A DNA stretch of 64,000 nucleotides from Sandarakinorhabdus sp. AAP62 (GTDB taxonomy: Bacteria; Pseudomonadota; Alphaproteobacteria; Sphingomonadales; Sphingomonadaceae). The stretch is taken from the NCBI RefSeq assembly GCF_000331225.1, contig NZ_ANFY01000003.1, positions 295,001 through 359,000 of the forward strand, in the 5' to 3' direction. Shown here piece by piece: positions 10,058 through 21,015 of this stretch. Position 1 is the first letter of the stretch; each line of letters begins with the position of its first letter. The notes below the pieces were generated by a model. The model saw only the letters and a list, made by a program, of their open reading frames with translations, was not told the origin of the DNA and searched no databases. The translations under genes were made by a program, and so were the position numbers.

Positions 10058-10090
10058 GGGGCGGCTGGGAAACCAGCCGCCCCTTTTCTG
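10058..10090 (+). terminator. Terminator of the TonB receptor gene
   Basis: An 11-bp perfect stem GGGGCGGCTGG/CCAGCCGCCCC with a GAAA tetraloop is followed by TTTTCTGTTT, 25 bases after the receptor stop. The 179 bases between this and the next gene show nothing further. Confidence 0.9.
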
Positions 10091-10269
10091 TTTGGTCTTG
10101 CGTGTTGAAAACAGTCTGGACTCACTGGCGTTCGAGTTGACCCGGAGAGCCTCATTCATGCCGAGCCTGTCGCGGCGCGCACCGCAGCCGGCCGGCGCCG
10201 CAACAAACTGGGAAAGCGCGCTTCAGTCCGAATGCAATCAGGTCCGGCCGGCCTCTATCGCGCTGCGGT

Positions 10270-11097
10270 TCAATCGCGTTGGCCGCGTACCACCCAACCG
10301 ATCACGCCATCCGGGCCGTCCAACGACCGCGCCTGCGCTGCCAGCGGCGCAAGCCATGCCAGGCGCTGCGCCACGCCTTCCGCATCAAGCGCTGCCGATT
10401 GCATCGCCGCCAACCGCGCCATCTCGGCCTCGGCTTCAATCCGGATCGCCGCGACGGCCTCCCGTTGCCTTCGCTGGGCCCAATGGCCCAGCGCGCCGGG
10501 CAGCTCTGACACCACCGTCTGATCAGCATGGTCCCTGCGAGCTGCCATCACGGCCTGGGCCAGCGCCGCATCCTCGCCGTGGCCGGACGCAATCTGCTCG
10601 GCCAGGGTGAACAAGCCAGCTGCAGCCATGGCCTGCATCGCCCGCAGCCGCCGGCCATTGTGCCGTACCGCCGGACTTTCGGCGTGATGGCAGACGAGCA
10701 GCAACAGGCCGTTCGGTGCCAGCACGCGCGCCGCTTCTGCCCAGGCCTTGGGCCCGCAATATTCCAGCCCAAACTGACTGATCACGACATCCTGGCTGGC
10801 ATCGCCAAATGGCAGAGCGTGGGCATCGACGGCACCGCGCACACCCAGCGCGGCCGCCGCCGGGCTGACCTCGGCAGAATCGATCCCGGTGCCCAGCACG
10901 CCGCTGCCACTTTCCGCCAACAGCTTCAGCAGGGCGCCGCCACCCGAAGCCACGTCAAGCAGCCGCGACCCCGCCGGCAGTTCGGCGAACGCACCTTGCC
11001 ACACCGCAGCCAAAGCAGCCTGCACGGCCGCCGGTGCACCGGGCAGGCAGGCGCCGCTGGTCTCGCGCGCCCAATAACGGCTCCAGGCATCCGTCAT
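10270..11097 (-). CDS. Class I SAM-dependent methyltransferase
   Basis: A 275-residue Rossmann-fold methyltransferase. Motif I LLDVASGGGALLKLLAE lies near residue 45, the acidic motif II residue in GTGIDSAEV near 70, DAHALPFGD near 93, and post-motif VLAPNGLLLLVCHHAES near 128. The C-terminal 100 residues are helical and Ala-rich. The target is unknown. Its ATG at 11097 overlaps the stop of the TPR/2OG oxygenase gene (ATGA), so the two enzymes are probably made together and may act on the same protein or small molecule; that link is inference. Confidence 0.85.
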   Translation of the reverse strand: MTDAWSRYWARETSGACLPGAPAAVQAALAAVWQGAFAELPAGSRLLDVASGGGALLKLLAESGSGVLGTGIDSAEVSPAAAALGVRGAVDAHALPFGDASQDVVISQFGLEYCGPKAWAEAARVLAPNGLLLLVCHHAESPAVRHNGRRLRAMQAMAAAGLFTLAEQIASGHGEDAALAQAVMAARRDHADQTVVSELPGALGHWAQRRQREAVAAIRIEAEAEMARLAAMQSAALDAEGVAQRLAWLAPLAAQARSLDGPDGVIGWVVRGQRD

Positions 11098-12860
11098 CGC
11101 AGCATCACATCAAAGGCCACGGTCAGCCGCTCCCCGGCCGGGAATGGCCTGGTGCCGTGGAACAAGGTGGAGGGAAACAGCGCCAGCCGGCCCGGCTGCG
11201 GCCGGATCAGATGCAGCGGCTTGAGATCAAGCGCCAACTCGGCCGGTGGCCCGCCCACTTCGAGCCAGCCCGGCGCACCCGCTGCATCCAGCCCGTCGGG
11301 CAATACGATGTAACAGGCCGACGAAAGCCGACCGGCAGGATGGATATGGGCGACGTGGAAACCCTCTCCCACCAGGCGCACCGACCAGCTTCCGGAGAAA
11401 TGTGGTGTCCGGTGCCGATCGCGCAGCAGCGGATGCCGCGCATCCGCCGGCGGCAGTGCTGCGAGATGCCGCGACACTGCAGCCATGATGGCCCGGCCCA
11501 GGGTGGCGATCTCGGGTTCCGGTCGGCCGAACAACCGTCCGCGTGTTTGCGTGCCGCCGCGCAGCGATTGGCCGATCGGGTGCGATCGCGCCCGGTGCAA
11601 CCCGCGCAGAACCTGCGCAAGCTGCTGCCAATCACCTTCATATTCAATCTCTTGCGTGGAAACCAGTCCGGGCTGACCCGACAACCAGTAATGGCTGTCG
11701 TCCCCCAGCAACCGCCAGGCCAGATCGAGATTTGCCCACAGCACGACATCATCCGGCGCCGCCGCCACCAGGGGTGCCAGCAGGTCGCGCGCCTGCACGG
11801 GGTCTCCTTGCTGCAGGGCCAGGCGCGCCCGGGTCAGCTCCGTGCCCGGCAACGCACCGGCTTGCGCCAGCGCGGCCGCCGCGCGTTCGCTGTCGCCGGC
11901 ATCCACCGCTGCCATCGCGCTGTACAGGTGAAATTCCGGGCGATTGCCATGCAGGGGCGCCATGCGATCCAGCGCTGCGAGCGCCTGCTGCGGCATGGCA
12001 CTGGCCAGAAGGCAGCCCACATGGCCCAGCGCCAACGCCAGATCCGCCGGTCGCGCCGCTATTGCCACCCGCCATGCCGCGTCAAATTCCGCGCCTGCAC
12101 CCGCTTCGGCCTGCATGCGTGCCAGCGCGCCATGGCCTTCCACCCAGTCTGGCCGCGCCGCAACGGCGGCCGCCAACGGGGCTGCTGCTTCTGCCTCACC
12201 GGCCGCTTCGAGTGCTTCTGCCAGCCCAATCAGCAGGTCGCCGTCATCCGGCGCGAGGCCAAGCGCGGCGCGATACAGGCCGATAGCCCGCGCCTCCTCT
12301 CCGCCGATCGCCGCAGCCCGGGCCCGGCCATGCAGGGCCTTCAGATCCTGCGGGTTCTGCGCAAGCACGGCATCGAAATCGGCGGCTGCCGCCTCAATCG
12401 CCCCCAGCGCCAGGTGGATGGCGCCGCTCGTCTGCCGAACCGCTGCATCGCCTGGCAGAGCGACCATCAGCAGATCGGCATCGCGGCGGGCGTCTTCATG
12501 GCGCGACATGCTGTTCAGCAGGATGGCACGGTTCAGCCTGGCCTGATGCAGGTTGGGCGCGGCCTGCAGCGCGCGATCATAATGCCCCAGTGCTGCCGGC
12601 AGATCGCCCTGCTGCTTCAGGAAGTTGGCGAAATTGTTCAGGATCTGCGCGTCGGTCGGCGCAGCCGACAGCGCCCTCGCAAACGCAACGCGGGCGGCAC
12701 CGGCATCGCCAGCCCGCGATTCATTCAGCGCCGCCAGGTGCAGCACCGCCGGATGCTCGCCAACAAGCCTGAGGACCTCGCGCAAGTCGGCCCGGACACT
12801 GGCATGCTGGCCAGCCGCAAAGGCGCGTTCGGCGCGGGCGAACAGGGCGTTCACGTCCAT
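11094..12860 (-). CDS. TPR-repeat protein with C-terminal 2OG-Fe(II) oxygenase domain
   Basis: A 588-residue protein. Residues about 1-370 are a run of TPR-like helical pairs (for example ILNNFANFLKQQGDLPAALGHYDRALQAAP), a protein-protein or peptide-binding surface. The last 200 residues match the PF13759 type of putative 2-oxoglutarate/Fe(II) oxygenase: HVAHIHPAGRLSSACYIVLP, then PGRLALFPSTLFHGTRPFPAGERLTVAFDV, with the second His and the Arg in place. The ATG at 12860 (AAGGTG six bases before) is preferred to a GTG three codons upstream. It is coupled to the methyltransferase and divergent from a receptor-like gene 70 bases away, which suggests a modification and transport unit. Confidence 0.82.
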   Translation of the reverse strand: MDVNALFARAERAFAAGQHASVRADLREVLRLVGEHPAVLHLAALNESRAGDAGAARVAFARALSAAPTDAQILNNFANFLKQQGDLPAALGHYDRALQAAPNLHQARLNRAILLNSMSRHEDARRDADLLMVALPGDAAVRQTSGAIHLALGAIEAAAADFDAVLAQNPQDLKALHGRARAAAIGGEEARAIGLYRAALGLAPDDGDLLIGLAEALEAAGEAEAAAPLAAAVAARPDWVEGHGALARMQAEAGAGAEFDAAWRVAIAARPADLALALGHVGCLLASAMPQQALAALDRMAPLHGNRPEFHLYSAMAAVDAGDSERAAAALAQAGALPGTELTRARLALQQGDPVQARDLLAPLVAAAPDDVVLWANLDLAWRLLGDDSHYWLSGQPGLVSTQEIEYEGDWQQLAQVLRGLHRARSHPIGQSLRGGTQTRGRLFGRPEPEIATLGRAIMAAVSRHLAALPPADARHPLLRDRHRTPHFSGSWSVRLVGEGFHVAHIHPAGRLSSACYIVLPDGLDAAGAPGWLEVGGPPAELALDLKPLHLIRPQPGRLALFPSTLFHGTRPFPAGERLTVAFDVMLR

Positions 12861-12930
12861 GGGAAACACCTTGGCATGGCGGCAGCTTTGGCCCGCTGGC
12901 CTTTGTCTGTCCAGACGTTAGAAAGGGGCG

Positions 12931-14442
12931 ATGCCTGCCGATGTTCCCACCTTCGCCGATGCTGCAGCGCGGCCTGCCATGGTGACGGAACATGTGCTGG
13001 GCGAGGATCGGTTGCGCCAGCGCGGCGCCGTGCTGACAGGGGAAGCCCTGGTAGATTTCAGCCTGCTCACCCCGGCAGGGCGCGGGGTTTCGCTGTCTGG
13101 CTTGCCGGGCACGATCGTGCGGCTCGACGGCCTGCGCCTCACGCCGGCCGCCGATGGGCGGGTTGATCTGTCGCTACTGCCGCTGGCCTGGCTTTCGGGC
13201 GCGGCATTGTCGGCCGGGCCGGCGGGGACGGGCCATGGCGCGGGCAGCATAGGCGGTGCACTCGATCTGTCCCTCGCGCCAGCCGGCGCCGGCAATCGCT
13301 CCTGGGCCGTGGCGGGCCAGCAGGCGGGTCATGGCATTGGCGGTCTTGATGTGCGCGCCGGCGACGATGGTGGCTGGGTCAGCGCGGGCTTCACGCAGGG
13401 CGGCGCCGTATCCACCCCCGCTGGCCTGGCCGGCACGCGGCAGGGGCGTTGGCACGTGGCGGGCCGGTTCGCGCAGGATATCGGGGGCGCGATGCTCACT
13501 GGCCGGGGGCTGTTTGCCAGCCGGCGTGAAGGCCAGGATCAGGCCGATTTTCATGATCTGGCGCTGCAACTGCGCGGCGGCCGGGCCTGGCAATGGACCC
13601 TGGCCGCCGCAACTGGTGCCCATCAGGCCGCCGGTGTCGGCAGCCGCCAGGCGCTGTTCTCCGCCGGTGTGTCGCGGCAGACCGACATGGTCCTGCCCGG
13701 CGCCGTTGATGCGGTCACGCTGGCCTTTGGCGCCGAACAGCGGCGATTGCGACTGGCGGCAACACGGATCGTGGCGCGTGAGCTGTATGCCCAGGCCTAT
13801 CTGCCGCTGCTGCAGGATCGCCCCGCCGCCGAAGATCTTGGGCTGGAACTGGGCTGGCGGCAGGCCTGGATCGCCGGCCGCAGCGAGGCACTGTGGAACG
13901 TGCGGGCGCGCTGGGAGTTTTTCCCCGGCGTCGCCCTGCGCGGCCAACTGGCGCGCGGGATCGATGATCTGGCTTCCACCAGCGGCATCGGCCGCAGTAT
14001 CGGCCTGCGGCTGGCGCCGGCCTTTGTGCCGGGTCTTGTGGCCAGCATTGATTGGCGCCGCCAGACGGCGGGGACGGCGCGGGTGCAGGCCATCGATGCG
14101 GCGGCCTTCTGGCGCGGCCGCATTGGCGCCACGGCGCAACTGACGCTGGAAACGCTGGTCACCCACCACCAGCGCGCCGATTTCACGCCGCTGCCGGTGG
14201 CGCACTTTCAGTCCTTGCTGCGGGTGCGGGTCGAAGATGACGGCTGGGCCGCCATGGCCGGCTGGCGGCAGCGCTCGCCCCTGGCCGGCGTGCCGTCGCG
14301 CGGAGGGCTGGATCTGGGGCTCGAACGTCAGCTCAGCCCACGCATCCGGCTGGTGGCCAGCATCAGCAACGCAGCCGATGCCGGACGCGCCGATGGGCCG
14401 GTGGGGCGGCAGGCGTTGCTGCAGTTGGTGGCGGGGTTCTAG
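12931..14442 (+). CDS. Short TonB-dependent receptor-like outer-membrane protein
   Basis: A 503-residue protein, about half the length of a usual receptor. Its first 110 residues look like a reduced plug domain: SLSGLPGTIVRLDGLRLTP, VDLSLLPLAWLSGAALSAGPAGTGHGAGSIGGALDLSLA. The rest alternates like barrel strands and ends LLQLVAGF with the terminal Phe expected for outer-membrane insertion. No signal peptide is visible and a TAG stands just four codons upstream of the ATG, so no longer start is possible. Either export is unusual, the start is wrong downstream, or the gene is decaying. GAAAGGGG lies very close before the start. Confidence 0.6.
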   Translation: MPADVPTFADAAARPAMVTEHVLGEDRLRQRGAVLTGEALVDFSLLTPAGRGVSLSGLPGTIVRLDGLRLTPAADGRVDLSLLPLAWLSGAALSAGPAGTGHGAGSIGGALDLSLAPAGAGNRSWAVAGQQAGHGIGGLDVRAGDDGGWVSAGFTQGGAVSTPAGLAGTRQGRWHVAGRFAQDIGGAMLTGRGLFASRREGQDQADFHDLALQLRGGRAWQWTLAAATGAHQAAGVGSRQALFSAGVSRQTDMVLPGAVDAVTLAFGAEQRRLRLAATRIVARELYAQAYLPLLQDRPAAEDLGLELGWRQAWIAGRSEALWNVRARWEFFPGVALRGQLARGIDDLASTSGIGRSIGLRLAPAFVPGLVASIDWRRQTAGTARVQAIDAAAFWRGRIGATAQLTLETLVTHHQRADFTPLPVAHFQSLLRVRVEDDGWAAMAGWRQRSPLAGVPSRGGLDLGLERQLSPRIRLVASISNAADAGRADGPVGRQALLQLVAGF

Positions 14443-14468
14443 CCATCACGTTGCAGAAAAGGAAGCAT

Positions 14469-14497
14469 GGCCTCTGGCGGGCAGGCCTGAGGCCTGC
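14469..14497. repeat. GC-rich palindromic repeat, family A copy 2
   Basis: GGCCTCTGGCGGGCAGG followed by a GCAGGCC-TGA-GGCCTGC hairpin (14481-14497). It matches the left part of the copies at 3785 and 57587 but lacks the right outer arm. It lies between the convergent receptor-like and clpB genes. Confidence 0.65.
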
Positions 14498-14541
14498 ACC
14501 CAATCGTTGGTTCGCGACTGAAGCCTAACCCTTGGCCGTTG

Positions 14542-17121
<2,580 letters not shown>

Positions 17122-17150
17122 GTGAGGTCGTTCCTCCTGTTCATCGGAGG

Positions 17151-17178
17151 ATATGGTGTGGCTTTACGGCAACACAAG
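17151..17178 (-). promoter_or_regulatory. Sigma-32 (heat-shock) type promoter of clpB
   Basis: On the minus strand CTTGTG, 14 bases, CACCATAT. This fits the enterobacterial sigma-32 pattern CTTGAA-N13/15-CCCCATNT well and lies just upstream of clpB, a classic sigma-32 target. Confidence 0.6.
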
Positions 17179-17200
17179 TAGGGGTGTTGCGTAAAATCCT

Positions 17201-17644
17201 TCAGCGCGGTTTGACCCAGCCGAACACGAATCCGCCGATGGCGCCGGCCAGGCAGAACAGGATGAAACCATCCATGCCGCGCGCGCCGGCCAACGGGGTC
17301 ATCTGGAACTGGGCATGCATGGCCATCAGCACGGCGGCGATGGCAAGGCCGCCAGCCAGCGGCCAGGCGATGGGCGCGAGCAGCGGCAGGCGCGGCTTCA
17401 GCCAGTGCGCGAGACTGAAGGCGACCAGCAGGGCAAAGCCGAACACCGCCAGCAATGGCAACAGCAGGCCAGCAAAATCGCGGCCCGCGGTTTCCAGTGC
17501 CAGACCGGCTGGGATTTCCACCCCCAGATCGCGCAGACCGGATTGCACCTGCCAGCTTTGGATCATGCTGGCGATGGCAGTGGTGGTGAGAACCGCGGCT
17601 GACCAGGCCGGGGCGGTACGCAACAGGTCCTTGATGGATGCCAT
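17201..17644 (-). CDS. Hypothetical four-helix membrane protein
   Basis: A 147-residue protein that I cannot assign to a named family. It shows four hydrophobic stretches: around residues 13-30, 57-79 (FAGLLLPLLAVFGFALLVAF), 90-108 (APIAWPLAGGLAIAAVLMA) and 124-143 (GFILFCLAGAIGGFVFGWV). It has short charged ends, so it is probably an inner-membrane protein. The ATG follows AGGAAAAA. It is divergent from the PQQ sugar dehydrogenase gene and lies upstream of clpB on the same strand, but 79 bases and the clpB promoter separate it from clpB. Confidence 0.7.
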   Translation of the reverse strand: MASIKDLLRTAPAWSAAVLTTTAIASMIQSWQVQSGLRDLGVEIPAGLALETAGRDFAGLLLPLLAVFGFALLVAFSLAHWLKPRLPLLAPIAWPLAGGLAIAAVLMAMHAQFQMTPLAGARGMDGFILFCLAGAIGGFVFGWVKPR

Positions 17645-17718
17645 GTTGTATTTTTTCCTGTTCCTTGCCGCTTCTTACTCCATGATGGAATCGCGAGGGA
17701 AGGGTTGATTCGGCGGAA

Positions 17719-18834
17719 ATGGTAAGCTTCGCTAAAAAGTTGTTAATAACTCTTACTGTCGCCGCGTATGGCCCCTTGATGGCTGGTGCGGCGCAGGCAG
17801 AGCAGGTGCAGGTGATGGCCAGCGGGCTGGATCACCCGTGGAGCATCGCTTTCTTGCCGGCAGGTGATGTGCTGGTAACGGAGCGCGCCGGGCGGCTGTG
17901 GCGGCTGGGCACGGGCGGGCAGAAGCGGGCGATTGCCGGCGTGCCGGCGGTGCGGGCGCAGAGCCAGGGCGGGCTGTTCGATGTGGTGCTGCACCCGAAG
18001 TTCGCCGATAATGGCTTGATTTACCTCAGCTATGCTGCCGGAGAGGAGGGTGCGAACTTCACCCGCGTCACCCGCGCCCGGCTGGACGGGGATCGGCTGG
18101 TGGAGGCCAAGGTCATCTTCCAGGTCAGCCCGGCCAAGGACACGCCGGTGCATTTTGGCGGGCGCATGGCCTTCCTGCCCGATGGTAGCCTGGTGCTGAC
18201 CACCGGCGACGGTTTCGACTATCGCGAGCAGGCGCAGCGGTTGCAATCGGGCCTGGGCAAGATCATGCGCATGGCCGACGATGGCCGGCCGCTGGCGGGC
18301 AATCCGTTTGCCAATGAACGGGGGGGCAAGGCCGGCGCGCAGCCCCATATCTGGAGTTATGGCCACCGCAATCCACAAGGGCTTGCGGTTGATGCCGTGA
18401 CGGGCTGGCTGTGGGAGCATGAACATGGGCCACGCGGCGGGGATGAGCTGAATCTGATCCAAAAGGGCGGCAATTATGGCTGGCCGGTCGCCACCAGGGG
18501 CCTGGACTACAGCGGCGCGACCATCAGCCCGTTCCAGACATACAAGGGCATGATCGATGGCCGTGCCGTGTGGGTGCCCTCGATCGCGCCGTCCGGCCTG
18601 GCGGTCTATCGCGGCGCGCTGTGGCCGCAGTGGCAGGGCGATCTGATCATCGGCGCCCTGGTGAACAAGGAAGTGCGGCGGCTGGATGTGGATGCTGCAG
18701 GCCGCGTGGTGGGGCAAAGCCGCATCTTTCCGAAGATTTCGGCACGCATCCGCGATGTACGCGTGGCCCCCGATGGCGCGGTGTGGCTGACGACGGACGA
18801 AGATGCGGGCAAGGTGCTGCGGGTGACGCCGTAA
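17719..18834 (+). CDS. PQQ-dependent soluble aldose sugar dehydrogenase
   Basis: A 371-residue six-bladed beta-propeller of the YliI/Asd family, which oxidises aldose sugars with PQQ in the periplasm. A Sec signal peptide ends near AAQA. Family motifs are GLDHPWSIAFLPAGDVLVTER, VHFGGRMAFLPDGSLVLTTGDGFDYR, WSYGHRNPQGLAVD, EHGPRGGDELNLIQKGGNYGWP and the C-terminal RIRDVRVAPDGAVWLTTDE. No PQQ synthesis gene is in the window, so the cofactor must come from elsewhere in the genome or the medium. The stop is 18 bases from the convergent SDR gene end. Confidence 0.9.
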   Translation: MVSFAKKLLITLTVAAYGPLMAGAAQAEQVQVMASGLDHPWSIAFLPAGDVLVTERAGRLWRLGTGGQKRAIAGVPAVRAQSQGGLFDVVLHPKFADNGLIYLSYAAGEEGANFTRVTRARLDGDRLVEAKVIFQVSPAKDTPVHFGGRMAFLPDGSLVLTTGDGFDYREQAQRLQSGLGKIMRMADDGRPLAGNPFANERGGKAGAQPHIWSYGHRNPQGLAVDAVTGWLWEHEHGPRGGDELNLIQKGGNYGWPVATRGLDYSGATISPFQTYKGMIDGRAVWVPSIAPSGLAVYRGALWPQWQGDLIIGALVNKEVRRLDVDAAGRVVGQSRIFPKISARIRDVRVAPDGAVWLTTDEDAGKVLRVTP

Positions 18835-18852
18835 CCCGCAGCCCGTCGGTTT

Positions 18853-19674
18853 TCAGTGCGCCGTCCACCCGCCGTCGATCACCAGTTCCGAACCCGTCAT
18901 GTACCGGCTGGCATCGCTGGCCAGGAACACCACGCCGGCCGCGATATCCTCGGGCTTGCCGGCAAAGCCGACTGGGGCGCCGGCACCGACAGCATCGACA
19001 TCGATTGCGTTCGCGCCCGGCAGGGTAGACACAGCCAAAGCGGCTGACAGGGCGCCCGAGGTGTCGATCTTCTGCCAGATCGGCGTGTCGATGATGCCGG
19101 GGTGGACGCTGTTGCAGCGGATGCCGTCCTTCATGGCCGCACATTCCATGGCGACGGCCTTTGTCAGCAACCGCACCGCGCCCTTGCTGGCACAATAGGC
19201 TGACATGCCGGCTGAACCGCCGAGCCCGGCCACCGAGGAGATGTTGATGATCGAGCCGCCAACATGACCATCAGGTCGCGGCGACCGCATCGCCGGCAGC
19301 GCGTGCTTGGTGCCGAGGAAGCAGCTGGTGACATTGATGTCCATCTGCCGGTTCCACTGTTCCAGCGTCACATCGGTGATCAGGCCCGTCGTGCCGATGC
19401 CGGCGTTGTTCACCAGAATATCAAGCCGGCCATAGAGATCCATGACGCGCTTTACCAACTCCGCCCAGCGCGGTTCTTCCACCACGTCCTGCCCGCGAAA
19501 CGTTGCCTGGCCGCCGGCGGCTTCGATCAGCTCCACCGTCTTGCGGCCGCCTTCGGCATCGATGTCGGTGGCGAAAACGATGGCGCCTTCGGCCGCCAGC
19601 TGCACGGCACAGGCGCGGCCGATGCCGCTGGCTGCCCCGGTGACGAAAGCGACGCGCCCCGCAAGTGTCCCCAT
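18853..19674 (-). CDS. Short-chain dehydrogenase/reductase
   Basis: A 273-residue classical SDR. The cofactor motif TGAASGIG is at residues 12-19, NNAG near 90, and the catalytic Ser in ISSVAG with YxxxK in YCASKGA near 160. The Asp in FATDIDAE after beta-2 points to NAD(H). The C-terminal YMTGSELVIDGGWTAH is typical. It contains a longer than usual loop between residues 200 and 235 (ALSAALAVSTLPGANAIDVDAVGAG). AGGGAGGACAAG precedes the ATG. The substrate is unknown; hydroxysteroid-type or 3-oxoacyl substrates are both possible. Confidence 0.88.
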   Translation of the reverse strand: MGTLAGRVAFVTGAASGIGRACAVQLAAEGAIVFATDIDAEGGRKTVELIEAAGGQATFRGQDVVEEPRWAELVKRVMDLYGRLDILVNNAGIGTTGLITDVTLEQWNRQMDINVTSCFLGTKHALPAMRSPRPDGHVGGSIINISSVAGLGGSAGMSAYCASKGAVRLLTKAVAMECAAMKDGIRCNSVHPGIIDTPIWQKIDTSGALSAALAVSTLPGANAIDVDAVGAGAPVGFAGKPEDIAAGVVFLASDASRYMTGSELVIDGGWTAH

Positions 19675-19788
19675 GATCTTGTCCTCCCTTGATGCTGGCT
19701 GAGCCTGACAGGGCGCAGGTGGCTTCGCCAGCCCTCACATTTGCGGTGCTAGGGGGAAACCCTCTCCGCAATCGCCCTTAGGCATTTG

Positions 19789-19802
19789 TTGAGCCAGATC
19801 AA
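19789..19802 (+). promoter_or_regulatory. FNR/FixK-like box upstream of ompW
   Basis: TTGAG-CCAG-ATCAA matches the FNR/FixK/Anr consensus TTGAT-N4-ATCAA at nine of ten positions, 55 bases before the ompW start. OmpW homologues are controlled by FNR in Escherichia coli and Anr in Pseudomonas (family knowledge). Confidence 0.5.
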
Positions 19803-19857
19803 AGAGAAGCGCGGCATGCTTCGCCACAAGATGGTCATCACGACAACAGGGACGAAC

Positions 19858-20514
19858 ATGATGACCAAGTTGAAGACTGCCGCTGCCATTGTTGCGCTTG
19901 TGCTGGCCGCCGGCCCGGCTGCGGCCGCACAGGGCGATTTCCTGGTGCGGCTGCGCGCCATTGCAGTGGTGCCGCAGGAAAAGGTTGGCCCGGTGCTGCC
20001 CACCTTCCCGACCAGCGCCGGCCGTATCACCGATGCCTATGCGCCGGAGATCGATTTCACCTACATGCTGACCGACAATATCGGCGTGGAGCTGATCGCG
20101 GCGACCACCAAACATTGCGTGGAAGGCGGCGGCAGCCTCGCCGGCGTCGGGCGGCTGGCCTGCACCTGGGTGCTGCCACCGACGCTGACGCTGCAATATC
20201 ATTTCGCGCCGGAAGGGAAGATTCACCCTTATGTCGGCGCCGGCGTGAATTGGACGATGTTCTATAACGAGAAGGCGTCGAGCCAGCTCAACACCGCCAT
20301 TGGTGCCACCAACGTGAACCTTTCCAACAGCTTCAGCTTCGCGCTGCAGGCCGGCATCGATTTCGACATTACCGAGAAGATGTTCGTCAATCTCGATGTC
20401 AAATATGTCGACATGGATACCAATGCCCGGCTCACCACAGGCGCGCTGGTCAACAACCTCAGGGCCGATATCAATCCGCTGATTGTTGGGGTGGGCGTTG
20501 GCTGGCGGTTCTGA
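19858..20514 (+). CDS. ompW: OmpW family outer-membrane protein
   Basis: A 218-residue eight-stranded outer-membrane barrel. The signal peptide (MMTKLKTAAAIVALVLAAGP) is cleaved near AAA-QG. Family features are DFLVRLRAIAVVPQ at the mature start, EIDFTYMLTDNIGVELIAATTKH, LPPTLTLQYHF, IHPYVGAGVNWTMFY, KMFVNLDVKYVDMDT and the terminal GVGVGWRF. Start: AGGGA lies 5 bases before ATG 19858; the next codon is also ATG. An FNR-like box upstream suggests control by low oxygen. OmpW proteins are thought to pass small hydrophobic molecules. Confidence 0.92.
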   Translation: MMTKLKTAAAIVALVLAAGPAAAAQGDFLVRLRAIAVVPQEKVGPVLPTFPTSAGRITDAYAPEIDFTYMLTDNIGVELIAATTKHCVEGGGSLAGVGRLACTWVLPPTLTLQYHFAPEGKIHPYVGAGVNWTMFYNEKASSQLNTAIGATNVNLSNSFSFALQAGIDFDITEKMFVNLDVKYVDMDTNARLTTGALVNNLRADINPLIVGVGVGWRF

Positions 20515-20556
20515 TCGTTCCCCCGTGCCGGGCACACTCTCCCGCCCGGCCCGTCA

Positions 20557-20590
20557 CCGGCCCGGTGTCCCTTCAGGGATGCCGGGCCGG
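20557..20590. terminator. Hairpin between the convergent ompW and MAPEG genes
   Basis: CCGGCCCGG and CCGGGCCGG form a 9-bp stem, continued through two G-T pairs to CCC/GGG around a TTCA loop. No strong T tract follows on either strand, so it is a probable but weak bidirectional terminator. Confidence 0.5.
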
Positions 20591-20598
20591 TTGGCGTT

Positions 20599-20994
20599 TC
20601 AGATCAGTGCCGAAATGCCACCCCAGATGCCAGCCACCAGCAGGATCAGGGTGGGAAGGAAAGTGAGGCCAAAACCGGGCCCGCGCTTGGCCGGATCGGC
20701 ATAATAGGCGCGGGCATAAAGGATGCGGCCCAGGCTCCACACCGCAGTGAGGCCGGCGGCGACCATGTCGCCCAGCACCGGCGCGCCAACGATCACCGCC
20801 GGCACCAGCAGCGCCAGCTGCTCCAGCGTGTTCATGTGGACGCGGTTGCGCTTGTCGAACTCGGGATGGCCGCTGGCTTGCGGGGCCGGCACGCCATATT
20901 TGGCGCGCGCACCGCCGACCACGACGCCGAGGCCGAAATAGACCAGCAAGGCAGCGATCAGCGCCAGCGTCGTCATTGGATAGGCAGTCAGCAT
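20599..20994 (-). CDS. MAPEG family membrane protein
   Basis: A 131-residue inner-membrane protein with four hydrophobic helices. It carries the MAPEG signature RVHMNTLEQLALLVPAVI near residue 50 and the ARAYYADPAKRGPGF loop near 95. The family includes glutathione S-transferase-like and eicosanoid enzymes in eukaryotes; the role of bacterial members is poorly defined. It lies 21 bases upstream of nothing on its strand, and its gene is followed by the hairpin shared with ompW. The CocE-type gene ends 21 bases downstream of the opposite side, so they are separate head-to-tail genes. Confidence 0.82.
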   Translation of the reverse strand: MLTAYPMTTLALIAALLVYFGLGVVVGGARAKYGVPAPQASGHPEFDKRNRVHMNTLEQLALLVPAVIVGAPVLGDMVAAGLTAVWSLGRILYARAYYADPAKRGPGFGLTFLPTLILLVAGIWGGISALI

Positions 20995-21015
20995 CGGTAG
21001 TCCCCTGGTTGAAAT

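Noticed and set aside
11034-13166. 710-codon open frame opposite the TPR/oxygenase gene
   Set aside because: Its translation is Arg/Gln/His-rich with no motif; the opposite strand has clear TPR and oxygenase domains.
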